Part shown: positions 1 through 10,021 of the stretch, piece after piece
Position numbering within the stretch: the stretch's first letter is position 1
Layout of the letters: each line of letters begins with the position of its first letter
Assembly (NCBI GenBank): GCA_027604005.1
Contig: JADGJT010000573.1
Span: 1-11,488, forward strand
Reading direction: 5' to 3'
DNA: 11,488 nucleotides
Source of the DNA: Dinochytrium kinnereticum
Taxonomy: Eukaryota > Chytridiomycota > Chytridiomycetes > Chytridiales > Chytridiaceae
The notes under the pieces: generated by a model
The model's database searches: none
Told to the model about the DNA's origin: nothing
The model's input: only the letters and a program-made list of their open reading frames with translations
Made by a program: the position numbers and the translations under genes

Positions 1-931
1 TTTTTTTCTTTCGTTTCTTTTCCTTTCCCTTTTTTTTTTTTTTTTTTTTTTTGGGACGCGTTTACTTTTCTTTGGTGTTTTTTTGGGGTTTCGTTTTATT
101 TTTGTTGATTTTTTTTTTTGTTATTACTTTTATATTTTATTACACATCACATATGTATTTAATGCATTTGGTCGAGGGGGTTTCTTTTTTCTTTTTTCTC
201 TTTTCTCTCCTTCATTCCTTTTTCGTGTACTTATGTCATAACCGCTCAAAAGGCAAAACAAAGAAATAATAGCATATGTAAACTTCTTCGTAGTGTAATT
301 CTTCTGCTTGAAAACCAATCTCTGTTAATTAAACAGTCTCTCTCGTACCTTCTAAACACCACTACTACCAAATAATGTTGACTGGACTGGAGAGACTCTC
401 CCAACCCTTCTCCCCAACACACCTTCCTTTTTGATCCCAGCGGAACGCCGTTCTTCTCACATTTCACTGGCGAAAATGTAGGCGATGTCCACTTCTCTGT
501 GTATATCATAAAGGCGCGTTAAAAATAAACACATAAAAAAAAATTAAAAAAAAAAAAAACGACCATGCACAATAATCAATCTTTGCATTTACAGACGACA
601 ACGAAATCACACCAGACAACAATCAAAATAAACAAAAAAAAAATAATGGCGTGTGTGTAAGACCACCTCTCTTTCCATTCTTCACTCTCCGATCAAGAAA
701 AACGAAAAAAAAAGAAAAAACAACCAAAAAAAAACAACGCACCCCCTCCCTATCCCCCTTTCAAAAACTCCACCATCAACAGAAAAGTTAACCCCCTCGC
801 ACGCCCTCACAAAAAAAAAAAGAAGAAGAGGAAGAAGAAGCAGGCAAACAGCAGCAGCCCATGAAAGCATAGACAACGAAGAAGCAGACCCCACAAAAAA
901 AAACAAAACAAAAAATAAAAAAAGGCGCCAT
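1..931. other. Low-complexity intergenic region, T-rich then A-rich
   Basis: No convincing gene is visible. The left part (about 1-240) is T-rich on the + strand, including an uninterrupted T23 run at 30-52. The right part (about 520-930) is A-rich, with A14 at 546-559 and a 30-nt all-purine tract at 811-840. Open frames here either begin at non-ATG codons or consist of homopolymer translations such as poly-Phe and poly-Lys. The right part lies just beyond the stop codon of the minus-strand gene ending at 932, so it probably contains that gene's 3' UTR. I could not find an AATAAA on the minus strand close to that stop. Confidence 0.7.
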
Positions 932-3900
932 TCATCTATTCGTCAAAGTTGATCGAATGACTCGAGCGTCCGCCGCGTAGACCATAAACACTTTCTTTTC
1001 GTACCCCGAGACAAAATGGCATTCGTAGTCGAGGAAGGCTTTGCGATCTACTGGGATCGGGGGGAGAAGGGGACGGCCTTGGTGATTGAGGAGGGGGGGG
1101 GGGGGGAAGAGAGAAAAATAGGTGGGTGATCAGTAAACAACAACAAAAACTAATGACGGACGGGATTTAAAGCAAAAGAAAAAGAGTCAAATAAAAATTT
1201 AAAAAAAAAAACGGTTGAAAAAAAAGGGGAGTTCCACCCCCTTTCCCCCCCTTCGACAAAGAAAAAAAAATAATGGCAAGAGCTAAAAGATGTTTTTCGA
1301 CAGAGCGAAACCAAAGGATATAGCAAAAAGACAATCGCCAAACAAAAGACAAAAAAAAACAAACACAAAAACAAACAAACCTCCAACGCCCCCCGACCCC
1401 CTCCCACAACTCTCAATATGCTCATTCAAAGGTCTAAATCCCAGTCTCCTCAGGCTGAAATCCGTGGCATCCGTCGCAGTCTCATCTCCATGAGGTCGGC
1501 TAGGAGACCCATTCAACGCTTGACCAACAGTGTCATGTTTATGACGAAGCGCCCAAAGCCATATGTGATTTGGTGGATGAAAGAGGGGCGGGGAGGTGGC
1601 GGCGTTGAGACGGTCGCAGTCGCGTTGGAGGTGATCTAGAAGGCCTGTGAGGGTGTCGGAGGAGATGCGGCATTCGTATTGTCTGGTGTGTTGTTTGTAT
1701 TGTTTTTTGTGATATTGGAAAATGTTGAGTGAGCGGATGGTTGAATGGAGAGAAAATTAAGGGATGGTGAAGAAGCGCAAACAATCGAGAGGGGAAAACA
1801 ACAACAGCAGATGAACCACCGAGACCACCCTGCCATCCCCAACAAAAAAGAGATACAAACGGAAACAAACTTAAACACCTATTACCTTCCAGTCCTGGTG
1901 GCTCTCCGATCATACATAGTCTCAAACAACAGCATCCCCTTCGAAACATCCCAGATCGCAACAGCATAAGCCACAATCGTTTTCTTTCCCTCAGCAACTC
2001 CTCCGCTTCCTCCACCACCCTTCGTGGAGAACGCCGCTGCAGCAAGCGCATGATCGTAGTAAAGCGTCCTCACGTATCGCCTTACCCCCTCTTTCCTCGG
2101 CGCCGACAGACACTCTTGCAGCGTCGTGGATTTCAACTGAAAATCAACAATCGATTGGTAACTCCTTCCATACCCTTTCGCTCGTTCCATGACCTGAGGA
2201 ACGGCCACATCCGTCAAAAGGCTGTCAAGTCGTTCTTGTTTGATCTCAGCAACGAGATCATGGAGCGTCGCGAGGAAACGAGCACGCCTCGCGGCTTCAT
2301 CCTCACCTTCCATCACGATCGCTTCATCTTCGTCATCTTCGATGCACCGCGTTTCAAAGTAAAGAGGTGAGGAGATGGGGTGGGATCGATCAGGCCTCTC
2401 CACCCCCGTTCCTTCCCTCCCAACATTCTGAACGCGAACGTGACTCAGCGTGCAGCATTTTCGACCACCTTGAAACATTTCCTTTGGTCTCCACTTTCCA
2501 ATCCGATACTGCCCTCCTGCCCCACAGGCCGTGCAAAAGGCGTACTTCTCAAAGCAGCTGGGACACACTGGCTCTGCAATCACGGAAGGAGGTAACTGCC
2601 ATCTCTGGGTGTTCGACACCCTCCCGAAGGAATCATCTTTGCTTGACTCTGGGGGAGGTGAGAGTGAGGAGGGTCTGTAATCCACTCGGCATCCTCCTCT
2701 TCCCAACACGCGACTGCAAGCCGAGCATGAGACCTCGCAGTCGGGGCCATCCTCGTTTCGGTCCATGCGGTTTCGTTTCCTTGCTTTGGAGAGTGACGAG
2801 GAGATGCAGGAAAGGGTTGACGGGGAGTCTTTGTTCGGGGGTTGGGGGGCGGGGTTCTGTAGCGGTGGTGCCTCACCCTCTGCTTGAATTGGGACGACGG
2901 CATCGGAGGGAAGGGTTTTGGGGTTTGGGTAGGGGTTGTAGTTTGGGTTTCGGGGGACTGCAGGGACACCTTCACCGGCAGAGGTAGGTTCACCATTGGC
3001 AAAGCAGCAAGAGTTGCAAACGTATTGCGCAGAGAAGGACTTGGTGCCGGTCAGCAAAACCGGCTGATGATCCTCCAACGACAAATCTCGTGAGTCTCCA
3101 TGAAGAAGAATCATCGCAAAGTCCCTCCCACAATGAATACAGCTCGATCGAAGCTCTTTGATGGCGCGACGCTGTCTCTTTGACGGAGCTTTTCGAGAGG
3201 ATGTCGAAGACACCAACGGCGCTGGAGACCCTTTTCGATGCGTTGATGGGGCCATGGCGATTGGGATTGCGGTGGCGGAAGAAGAGGGATAAGGTGGCGC
3301 TGACGATACGGGCCGCTGCAAACTCGCGTTGGATCTTATCGGTCTACCCCCTGACACCTTCGGCGTCGTCTCTGGCATTGGAGAAGGGGAGGGACCGGGT
3401 CGAATCATGATCGGCGTGTTCTTTCTCACAGGATACATGCTGGCTATTGGTTGCGCTGACGACGGTGTTGGATGCCCGCGACCGTTTCCTGTTCGATCGA
3501 ATAAGGGGGGTTGTGAAATGGGTCTTATGTGGGATGGTTGCGGTGTTGGGGTTGGTGGTAGGCCGAGAGGCGATGGACATGTCACGGCGCTTGTGGTGGG
3601 AGTCAATGGAAGGGACATTGGAGGAGGAGAAGGCTGACCTCCGACACCATAAAAGCTTGGTGTCGGCGAGATCGGGGACGGTGAAAAAGTCAATCCATGC
3701 GACCGCATCTGTCCATTAAATGCACTCGCTTGAGTGAAAGAGGTATCAGACTGCTGAAACAATTGCCCCGAGCCAGATAAATCTACAGGAATCTCATCGT
3801 GGGTTTGAAAGATGGCAGAGAGGAGCGAGGTGTCCAGCAAATGGCTTTGAGCTGGGGTGGTTGGGACTGAGGAGGGTGCGGGTGATGAAGGTGGAGCTGA

Positions 3901-4936
3901 TGAGGGTGAGAGGACGAGCCCCATGGATGATCGCAGGTCGTTGGACAGTACTGACCCATCCGTGCTCGAGCTCCAAAGCGGCTGGCCTGCTCCTCCCATA
4001 TCAGTAGTGCTGAATGACGGGTATAAGACTCCAGATGTTGAGATGGGGGGTGCTATGGATGTGGCTGGTGGGATTCCTTGAGAGGGGTCGAACATTGTGA
4101 AGGTGGGAGGAAGTGGCGGGAGTGGGACCTGGAGGAGCTGAGAGATGTTGATGGCAGGTGGTGAGATGGAGGCGTTCTTATGCAGCATCACCACCGCAAG
4201 TATTTACGATAACAGAGTCAGCAACATGACGATTACAAACGTCTTCAAGGTCCCAATCCACTCTTACCTGGTTGTGTTCGAGAAGAGAGGTGACCTGAGC
4301 CGGCATCATGCCTGACTGTGTGGACGAAAAGTGTGGCGCAGGCAGATACCCATTCTCTCCAGACCGCAGTGAAGTCTGCATCGAACCATTCCATATGCCT
4401 CGCTTAGCCACAGCCTGCGCTCCGGAAAGCGCTGTCAACCCCTGGCTTCCGCTCCCATGCCCAACTGGCTGCTGCTGCTCGGCCTGGGAGAACCAAAATT
4501 CGTAAGGCAGATTACGGACCTCAGCAGAGTGATCCACTGGCACCGGGAAGGGTTGGAGAACATCATTCATGTCCTCTAAAAGTTCGTCGACGTCTGGGGA
4601 GGGAGAGCTGTCGTATGTGGAGGTTGCGATTCCTGATGGGCTGTGGTGAAGTCCATGAAGTGCTGAAGGCCCAGATTGGGTAAGAGAACTCTGGTACTGC
4701 TGATGCTGCCTCTGCAGGTGCTGCTGGCGCTGCCGATAGAGATGCTGCTGAAGACTCTCAAAGCTGAAGGTGGGTCCACCTGGTTGGGTGCTTGAGGGGG
4801 GTTCCGAGACTTGAGGTGACGCTGATCCTTGAGCTGCCATCATCATCATCATCATAATGCTGCTCTGCTCTGTTGCGGAGGGACTTGTGGATGACGGTTT
4901 AGGGGAAGACCCAGCGTCAGGATCGCTACGCAGCAT
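932..4936 (-). CDS. Large low-complexity protein with Cys-pair clusters, function unknown
   Basis: The hand model has exons 4936-4268, 4176-1886, 1682-1381 and 1077-932, totalling 3408 nt (1135 residues plus TGA). Introns are 91, 203 and 303 nt with donors GTAAGA, GTAATA and GTTTGT, and phases agree at every junction. ATG 4936 (context ACCACCAATG) is the only ATG in its frame after an upstream TAA. Residues 1-560 are Ser/Pro/Gln-rich, with a Met run at 28-33, a Gln-rich stretch at 63-82 and an acidic segment DVDELLEDMNDVLQPF at 115-130. Cys pairs follow: CIHC 569-572, CNSC 610-613, CSAC 707-710, CPSC 761-764, CTAC 771-774, then GKWRPKEMF, GRKCC 797-798 and LSHVRV. These look like zinc ligands. 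Residues 850-1135 appear folded, with short peptides such as AYAVAIWDV and FLDYECHF. I do not recognise the family; a nuclear regulator is inference only. The last two exons are the least certain: exon 4 could instead start at 1050 (CAG acceptor), and exon 2 has alternative in-phase acceptors. Confidence 0.8.
4838..4855 (-). repeat. (ATG)6 trinucleotide repeat inside coding exon
   Basis: Six tandem CAT units on + read as six ATG codons on the minus strand. They give a six-Met run at residues 28-33 of the large Cys-rich protein. Such microsatellites in Ser/Gln-rich tails commonly vary in length between strains. The downstream methionines are also possible secondary start codons. Confidence 0.95.
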
Positions 4937-5066
4937 TGGTGGTGGTCTTGGTTGAAAGACGGGCCACTTATGGAAGGGCCCTTTGACCGAATTTTTTTTT
5001 TGGGCTGTAAATTCTAAAAACGTGGAACGCACTGTTTATTATTCAGTTGGTAATGATCTCTGGCGA
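4937..5066 (-). promoter_or_regulatory. 130-bp intergenic: NIF3 3' end and promoter/leader of large gene
   Basis: Only 130 bp separate the NIF3 stop (5067) from the downstream ATG (4936), both on the minus strand. The gap must therefore hold the NIF3 3' UTR with its AATAAA (5040-5035) and all or part of the next gene's promoter and leader. An A10 tract on the minus strand (around 4991-5000) and the A/C-rich sequence before the ATG suit a short leader. No TATA or CCAAT element stands out. Confidence 0.6.
5035..5040 (-). terminator. Poly(A) signal of NIF3
   Basis: A canonical AATAAA hexamer on the minus strand (TTTATT on +) begins 27 nt after the NIF3 stop codon, in a GAATAATAAACAG context. 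The spacing suits a short fungal 3' UTR. Confidence 0.6.
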
Positions 5067-6254
5067 TTACACGATCATAAGCGGGTCGCGGTCTCGCTTG
5101 CTCATTACGCATCTGAGCGCGGAGGCATCCCCTCCGGCTTTCTCAAGCTCTCTCTGAAGCTGCCTTGATAGGAAGGGGAGGTACCCGCGCTCTGTGTTCG
5201 AGTGCTCACAGAGGACGAGGACGCTGCGCCGATACATGACTGGGAGTATGTCGTGGTGAGAGTATTCACCTGTGAAGAGGAGATCTGCCTTGACGTCTTT
5301 TAATACCGATGAGCCTGTTCAAAATACCATTCAGTATGGCGCGATCCATGGAGGAAATAAGAGAAATGGTGGAGGCCGGGCTTAACGAACCTGAGCCTGC
5401 GCAAATACCGATCGTTCTGACGGGGCTGTCCATGTTCATTCCAGGCGGCAACGCAACTCTCACCGCCTTCAAACCCAAATGCTCTTTGATAGCATCCACA
5501 GCAGCCTGAACCGAAACCTCGCGGCTCTCATTCAGCTCCACAATCCTCCCACTTCCAACCGTCCGACAAGTCCAATCAGGCATCCCCATTGCGGTAACGA
5601 TATCTGCCTCATTCGCCATCGCGGTGGACGCCAAAGCGGCCGGGCTTGTCATGGCCTTGATCGCTTTGCTTGATTGAACGCCGAGAGAGGTAAATGCCAT
5701 CGCGAGCCAGTCGTTCACACCCGCGACACAGTTGTCGACGGCTGTATGGGGGCATACGATGGATACTCCCAAGGACGCGCAGGCTGAGGCGACATATTGG
5801 CGCTCATCTTGGAGGGTCATGCGCTTCAAACCGCTGAAGAGGGCTGGATGGTAGCTATTCATGACGGTTAGATGCGTGTTTGAATGGCTTGAGAATGAGC
5901 AAAGGATGATGAATGAAGAAAAACAAACAAGAAACTCACGCTAGAATGACGCCAATCTCTTTATCCTCAAAAACTTCTCTCACAACGCTCTCCGTCACGT
6001 CAATGCAGATGAGCACCTTGTTCGCATTCTTTCTTTGAATTGGAGGATTCATCAGAATGCCCACCTTTTTGTTTTGGGCCAAAGCGTTAACTTAAACCAA
6101 ACCAAAATCACCCAACACTGCTCACATTATCCCAGGGCTCTGCTAGAGTCATAGGTGCAATTGTCTCTAAAGCCTTCAGAACGATGCTTGCGCGAGTGGT
6201 TGATTCCGCCTCGTAAGGCGAGGGAAGGAGGAAAGACTCGTCACCGCTGGACAT
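5067..6254 (-). CDS. NIF3: NIF3 / DUF34 family protein (NGG1-interacting factor 3)
   Basis: Four exons, 6254-6126, 6064-5940, 5854-5391 and 5314-5067, join in phase to 966 nt (321 residues). Introns are 61, 85 and 76 nt (donors GTGAGC, GTGAGT, GTTCGT; branch-like TTAAC, CTAAC, CTGAAT). Family signatures occur in order: LAEPWDNVGIL 37-47, AYHPALF 85-91, PHTAVD 120-125, GVNDWLA 130-136, ICAGSGSSVLKD ending at 246, TGEYSHHD 254-261, CEHSNTERGYL 275-285, and a C-terminal DRDPLMIV. The conserved His/Asp/Glu positions that bind a dinuclear metal centre in this family appear present (H87, H121, D125, H277, E281). Length is normal. The biochemical activity of the family is unsettled: yeast NIF3 was found through NGG1, and bacterial relatives were labelled GTP cyclohydrolase type 2. 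TGEYSHHD has Tyr where Met is usual. The frame stays open upstream to ATGs at 6452 and 6488, giving a possible longer form. It is divergent from ARF1. Confidence 0.96.
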
Positions 6255-6488
6255 TTTGCAAGATGTATTGATAGATCCTGTGCGCTGGGAAGAAGGTGCG
6301 AATGGGAGGAATGCTCGTATGGGATGAAGCGGTTGAGAGTCGATCTGGGCGGATGTGATCCGGTGAGCTTGAGCGAGAGGATGTAAGGATGAGAGGCGGC
6401 GACGAGGAGTGCTGCTGATGGGAGGCAGTTGCAGCCGACAACGCAATTGCATGTAAAGGTTTTTCCAAATTTCTCTGCACACGTCCAT
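6255..6488 (-). other. NIF3: In-frame upstream extension of NIF3 (possible targeting presequence)
   Basis: The NIF3 frame continues without a stop from ATG 6254 back to ATGs at 6452 and 6488, adding 66 or 78 residues. The extension from 6452 is rich in Arg, Ser, Pro and Leu, has a single Asp and no Glu, and contains segments such as MQLRCRL and TPRRRLSS. That is the composition of a mitochondrial presequence. The 6488 ATG has G at -3 and the 6452 ATG has T; the 6254 ATG has A at -3 and fits the usual family N-terminus. It may simply be 5' leader. The choice between start sites cannot be settled from sequence alone. Confidence 0.45.
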
Positions 6489-6836
6489 GACAGCAATATC
6501 GGTTACTTCAGCACAGAAGCATTTTCTGTCACATATCAGACTTTGGCGCGGCTATGGAATCGATGCCCCTTGTGTTGAATGAAGGCAGTGAGCGTGCGGT
6601 GCCCCCCACCATGGTCTTACAACAGGCTTTGTTGGCATTGGAGCACGCAAGCACAGGCGTGACTGGTGAAGATTCGACAGCTGCCGCCACAGACTGCCTC
6701 AGGACCAACGCGCGGCCTCCACATTTCCCTCCAGCAGCAGCGTTTCATGTCCAACGGCACTTGGCAAAGGCAGCTGCGGTGAATAAAAGGGCGGCAGCAG
6801 AGAGCGCCAACTGAGCAAGCTAAGAAGCACAGCCAG

Positions 6837-6843
6837 CCAATCA
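6837..6843 (+). promoter_or_regulatory. CCAAT box
   Basis: A CCAATCA motif matches the binding site of the fungal HAP/NF-Y (CCAAT-binding) complex. It lies 402 bp before the ARF1 ATG and about 350-580 bp before the possible NIF3 starts, so it could serve either gene. This is motif evidence only. Confidence 0.35.
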
Positions 6844-7052
6844 GCAAACTCCAACCAACAACCTCTGCGCCAGTCTGCTTCCCTTCCACGCCAGAAGCTG
6901 CTTCTGCCCGGTTCAAATCAAGCCCATCGTGCTTGAAAAGTGCATTCCGTGCCCAAAGGAAGCGCATCCGCCATATCCCTGCCTGCCCTGCCAGCCTCCC
7001 TGCCGTGTTCTGCCATAGGCGCCCTCCTGCCACTGAGTGGCGCAAATCCCTC

Positions 7053-7071
7053 GAATTGGAATTTTCAATTC
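7053..7071. repeat. 6-bp inverted repeat in ARF1 upstream region
   Basis: GAATTG and CAATTC are perfect complements separated by 7 nt (GAATTTT). This could be a dimeric factor site or chance in AT-rich DNA. It is 174 bp upstream of the ARF1 ATG. Confidence 0.4.
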
Positions 7072-7129
7072 TGTGACCTCCTTTCAACGGAGAAAAAAAG
7101 AAAATTTCATCTTGCAAGTGGAAGCAGAG

Positions 7130-7244
7130 CCGTCATCCCCGTCCTCCCTCCACCTCCAGCGACACCCTCCATCCAACGGCACCGCTGCCCCCCCATCATC
7201 AGCACCCCCTCCACTCATCAACCAACAAACACTAGCGAGCTACA
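7130..7244 (+). promoter_or_regulatory. Pyrimidine-rich block and leader of ARF1
   Basis: A C/T-rich run (repeated CCTCC and CCATC units) is followed by an A/C-rich stretch with ACCAACAAACAC and then CTACAATGG, with A at -3 and G at +4. CT-rich initiators followed by an A-rich leader are typical of strongly expressed fungal housekeeping genes. This makes it the likely transcription start and 5' UTR zone, by analogy. Confidence 0.45.
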
Positions 7245-8356
<1,112 letters not shown>

Positions 8357-9559
8357 ATGGGGGAGTTTGGAGCTTTGTTTATTTTCTAGTACATGACACG
8401 CCTCCTTTTTACCCCCAAAGTGTACCACGCCGCACGACCCCACCCGATCCCAATGCTCATGTTTTTTTTTCCCCGGTGGTGGAAAGAAAATAAATCTCTT
8501 GTTTTTTAATTCTATATTTGTTCTTGCTGATCTTTTTTTTTTTTGTTCCTTCTTTCGTTTGTGATTTGGAATGTGGCGTTTTTCATGACTTTGGTTTGTA
8601 TCGAGTTGATCTTAACTTCTCTTTTTATCTTTATTATTCCTTTGTGGTGGGGATTGCATATTTCTCTTAGACGGATATTTTCCACCCCACCTTTTCTTTT
8701 ACTTTTTTATTCTCTGAACTCCTTTTTTGGTTTTCTCTACTTGCTAGTGATTATGGGGTGAACCTCTTTTCTTTATTCCTTACCCTCGCTCGCCTTCTTG
8801 TTTTTTTTACTTATTGTTTTGAGGAAGCTGCTGGTTTAAGATGAGGCAAATGCATCTTTATTTTACGGTGCTTATTTGATTTGTTTTTCTTCACCCCGTT
8901 TGTTGTCCCGAGCGTTTTATTGTGTACAGGTGTCCCTTTCATATGTTGATTCTGTTCCAAACGGATGTGATTGACTTCGGGCAAGAAGCAAACCGTCAAT
9001 CTATGATGCTTCGCTAGCTGTTCAGGAAAGGCCACACCTAAATGACTACGCCTTTGCCGCTGAATTACCTGCTTGCGACAAATTTCAAAAAAAAAAAGCA
9101 TGTTCGAGAACGCGTGAGCCGTTGGTTATACGCTGTAGCTGGAGATATTGGAGCAATAGCATTCATTGATGGCCATAGGAATATTGTTATGGATTTGAAT
9201 TGAACCCGTCTTGACTCCTTACTTTAGGCGCCACAGCTATTTTGTTTTTTTTTCGTGGGTGACGTGTGATAGTTCCCACCACTTATTCTCCTCGATAGCC
9301 AAGCTTCCCCCCTTCTGCTAAAACCATAACCACTCGTGTTCCCATTTCATATCTTCTCCCATTACCTTCCCACACCATCTCTGGCTGCTCGCGTTAATGC
9401 ACAACCGTGTCTCGTTCGCGTACTCCCAACGCGTTCCGAGTAGAGCTTTGTCGCAAAACCTGCGCTTGAATCCTTAAATGATGAGCAAACACAGGTGTAT
9501 TTAAAGCGGGTCGATTGTAAAGAGGATGGAAGTTTGTAAGGGACTCAACTGTCGAACGT
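8357..9559. other. ARF1 3' flank and unassigned intergenic DNA
   Basis: The first 450 bp are T-rich on the ARF1 sense strand with several T8-T12 runs and a poly(A) signal. Beyond about 8820 the composition becomes ordinary, but no frame has a recognisable domain. Open frames here (for example 8543-8761 on + and 8811-9101 on -) are homopolymer-driven or featureless. No RNA gene was seen. Confidence 0.6.
8489..8494 (+). terminator. ARF1: Poly(A) signal of ARF1
   Basis: AATAAA occurs 132 nt after the ARF1 TAA, in the context GAAAATAAATCTC and followed by T-rich sequence. It is the first canonical hexamer downstream of the stop, so the ARF1 3' UTR is probably about 150 nt. Confidence 0.65.
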
Positions 9560-10021
9560 TTAAGGAGACTGGCCATAGAAACGATCGATTGCCCTAAGAA
9601 TGCGACAAGCCAGACCAATCTCGAACGTGGTCCAGTCCTGGATGGCAACATAAACCAAAATAGCCTAGCAACTGGCTCATCTTACCAACAAATCGAACGG
9701 TTCGGTTTGTGTAAAGACCGTTAATAATGTTTCCCGACTCTGCCTTTCTTCTCCACGAGCCGCGCTTGAAAAAACGGTTGGAGCTTCTTCTTCGCAGGAA
9801 ATGCCAACCCAGAAGACACGCTGCGCTCTCTTTCCACACGGATCCTCCCGTACATTGACTCGGGCGTAATGCACTATGCTTTTGACACTGGATTCACACA
9901 AAAGGCACTTATCCCCATTCTTAAGGTTCTGATCGATCCAACCCTGTACGAACTCAACATTGATGGTGTCTTTGCTTGGCAAACCAGCAAGTTCAATGGA
10001 ATGTAAAGGTTTTATTAACAT
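9560..10021 (-). CDS. Possible small two-exon gene, function unknown
   Basis: This is a tentative model. Exon 1 runs from ATG 10021 to 9686 and exon 2 from 9637 to a TAA at 9562-9560. They are joined by a 48-nt intron with an excellent donor (TTG|GTAAGA) and a CATCCAG acceptor, giving 137 residues. The frame closes immediately if unspliced, whereas splicing adds a 25-residue tail beginning DWTTFEIGLACRILRAID that looks like a folded amphipathic helix. The body contains a CLLC pair and FVQGWIDQNL. I recognise no family. Codon use is not biased like that of ARF1. Upstream exons are possible because the frame is open to 10114. It could equally be non-coding. Confidence 0.25.

Larger units (their letters stand above)
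6489..7244. promoter_or_regulatory. Divergent promoter region between NIF3 and ARF1
   Basis: About 750 bp lie between the upstream limit of the NIF3 frame (minus) and the ARF1 ATG (plus), so both genes are driven from here. It contains a CCAATCA motif at 6837-6843, a small inverted repeat at 7053-7071, and a strongly C/T-rich block (about 7130-7230) before an A/C-rich leader and the ARF1 start. Open frames in this stretch on both strands have no recognisable domain and are treated as chance. Confidence 0.6.

Noticed and set aside
811..840. Purine tract considered as an H-DNA mirror repeat
   Set aside because: The GAA-type units are not a perfect mirror when aligned, and simple A/G microsatellite drift explains it.
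653..952. 99-codon + strand frame rich in Lys
   Set aside because: It starts at GTG with no ATG, and its composition follows A-rich low-complexity DNA. The opposite strand at 932-1077 fits the last exon of the large gene.
2050..2987. + strand frames of 106 and 206 codons opposite the large gene
   Set aside because: They are antisense shadows of exon 2, whose Cys motifs and codon pattern are clearly on the minus strand. They have no recognisable domain.
4937..5032. Upstream extension of the large protein to 5032
   Set aside because: The frame is open, but the first codon there is GTG. The first ATG is at 4936, in a good context.
6617..7117. 166-codon minus-strand frame in the NIF3-ARF1 interval
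   Set aside because: It begins with TTG, has no recognisable domain, and lies over the expected divergent promoter. It is open probably because of GC-rich stretches.
8543..8761. 72-codon hydrophobic + strand frame
   Set aside because: Phe/Leu content comes from T-rich ARF1 3' flank. It has no conserved feature.
9186..9225. B-box-like GGGTTCAATTC on the minus strand, considered as a second tRNA
   Set aside because: The bases around it do not form a T stem, and no D arm, anticodon arm or acceptor stem can be drawn at the right spacing.
9394..9651. 85-codon minus-strand frame
   Set aside because: It starts within the CATCCAG acceptor region in a frame different from the spliced candidate at 9560-10021, has no domain and is Arg/Ser-rich by chance.
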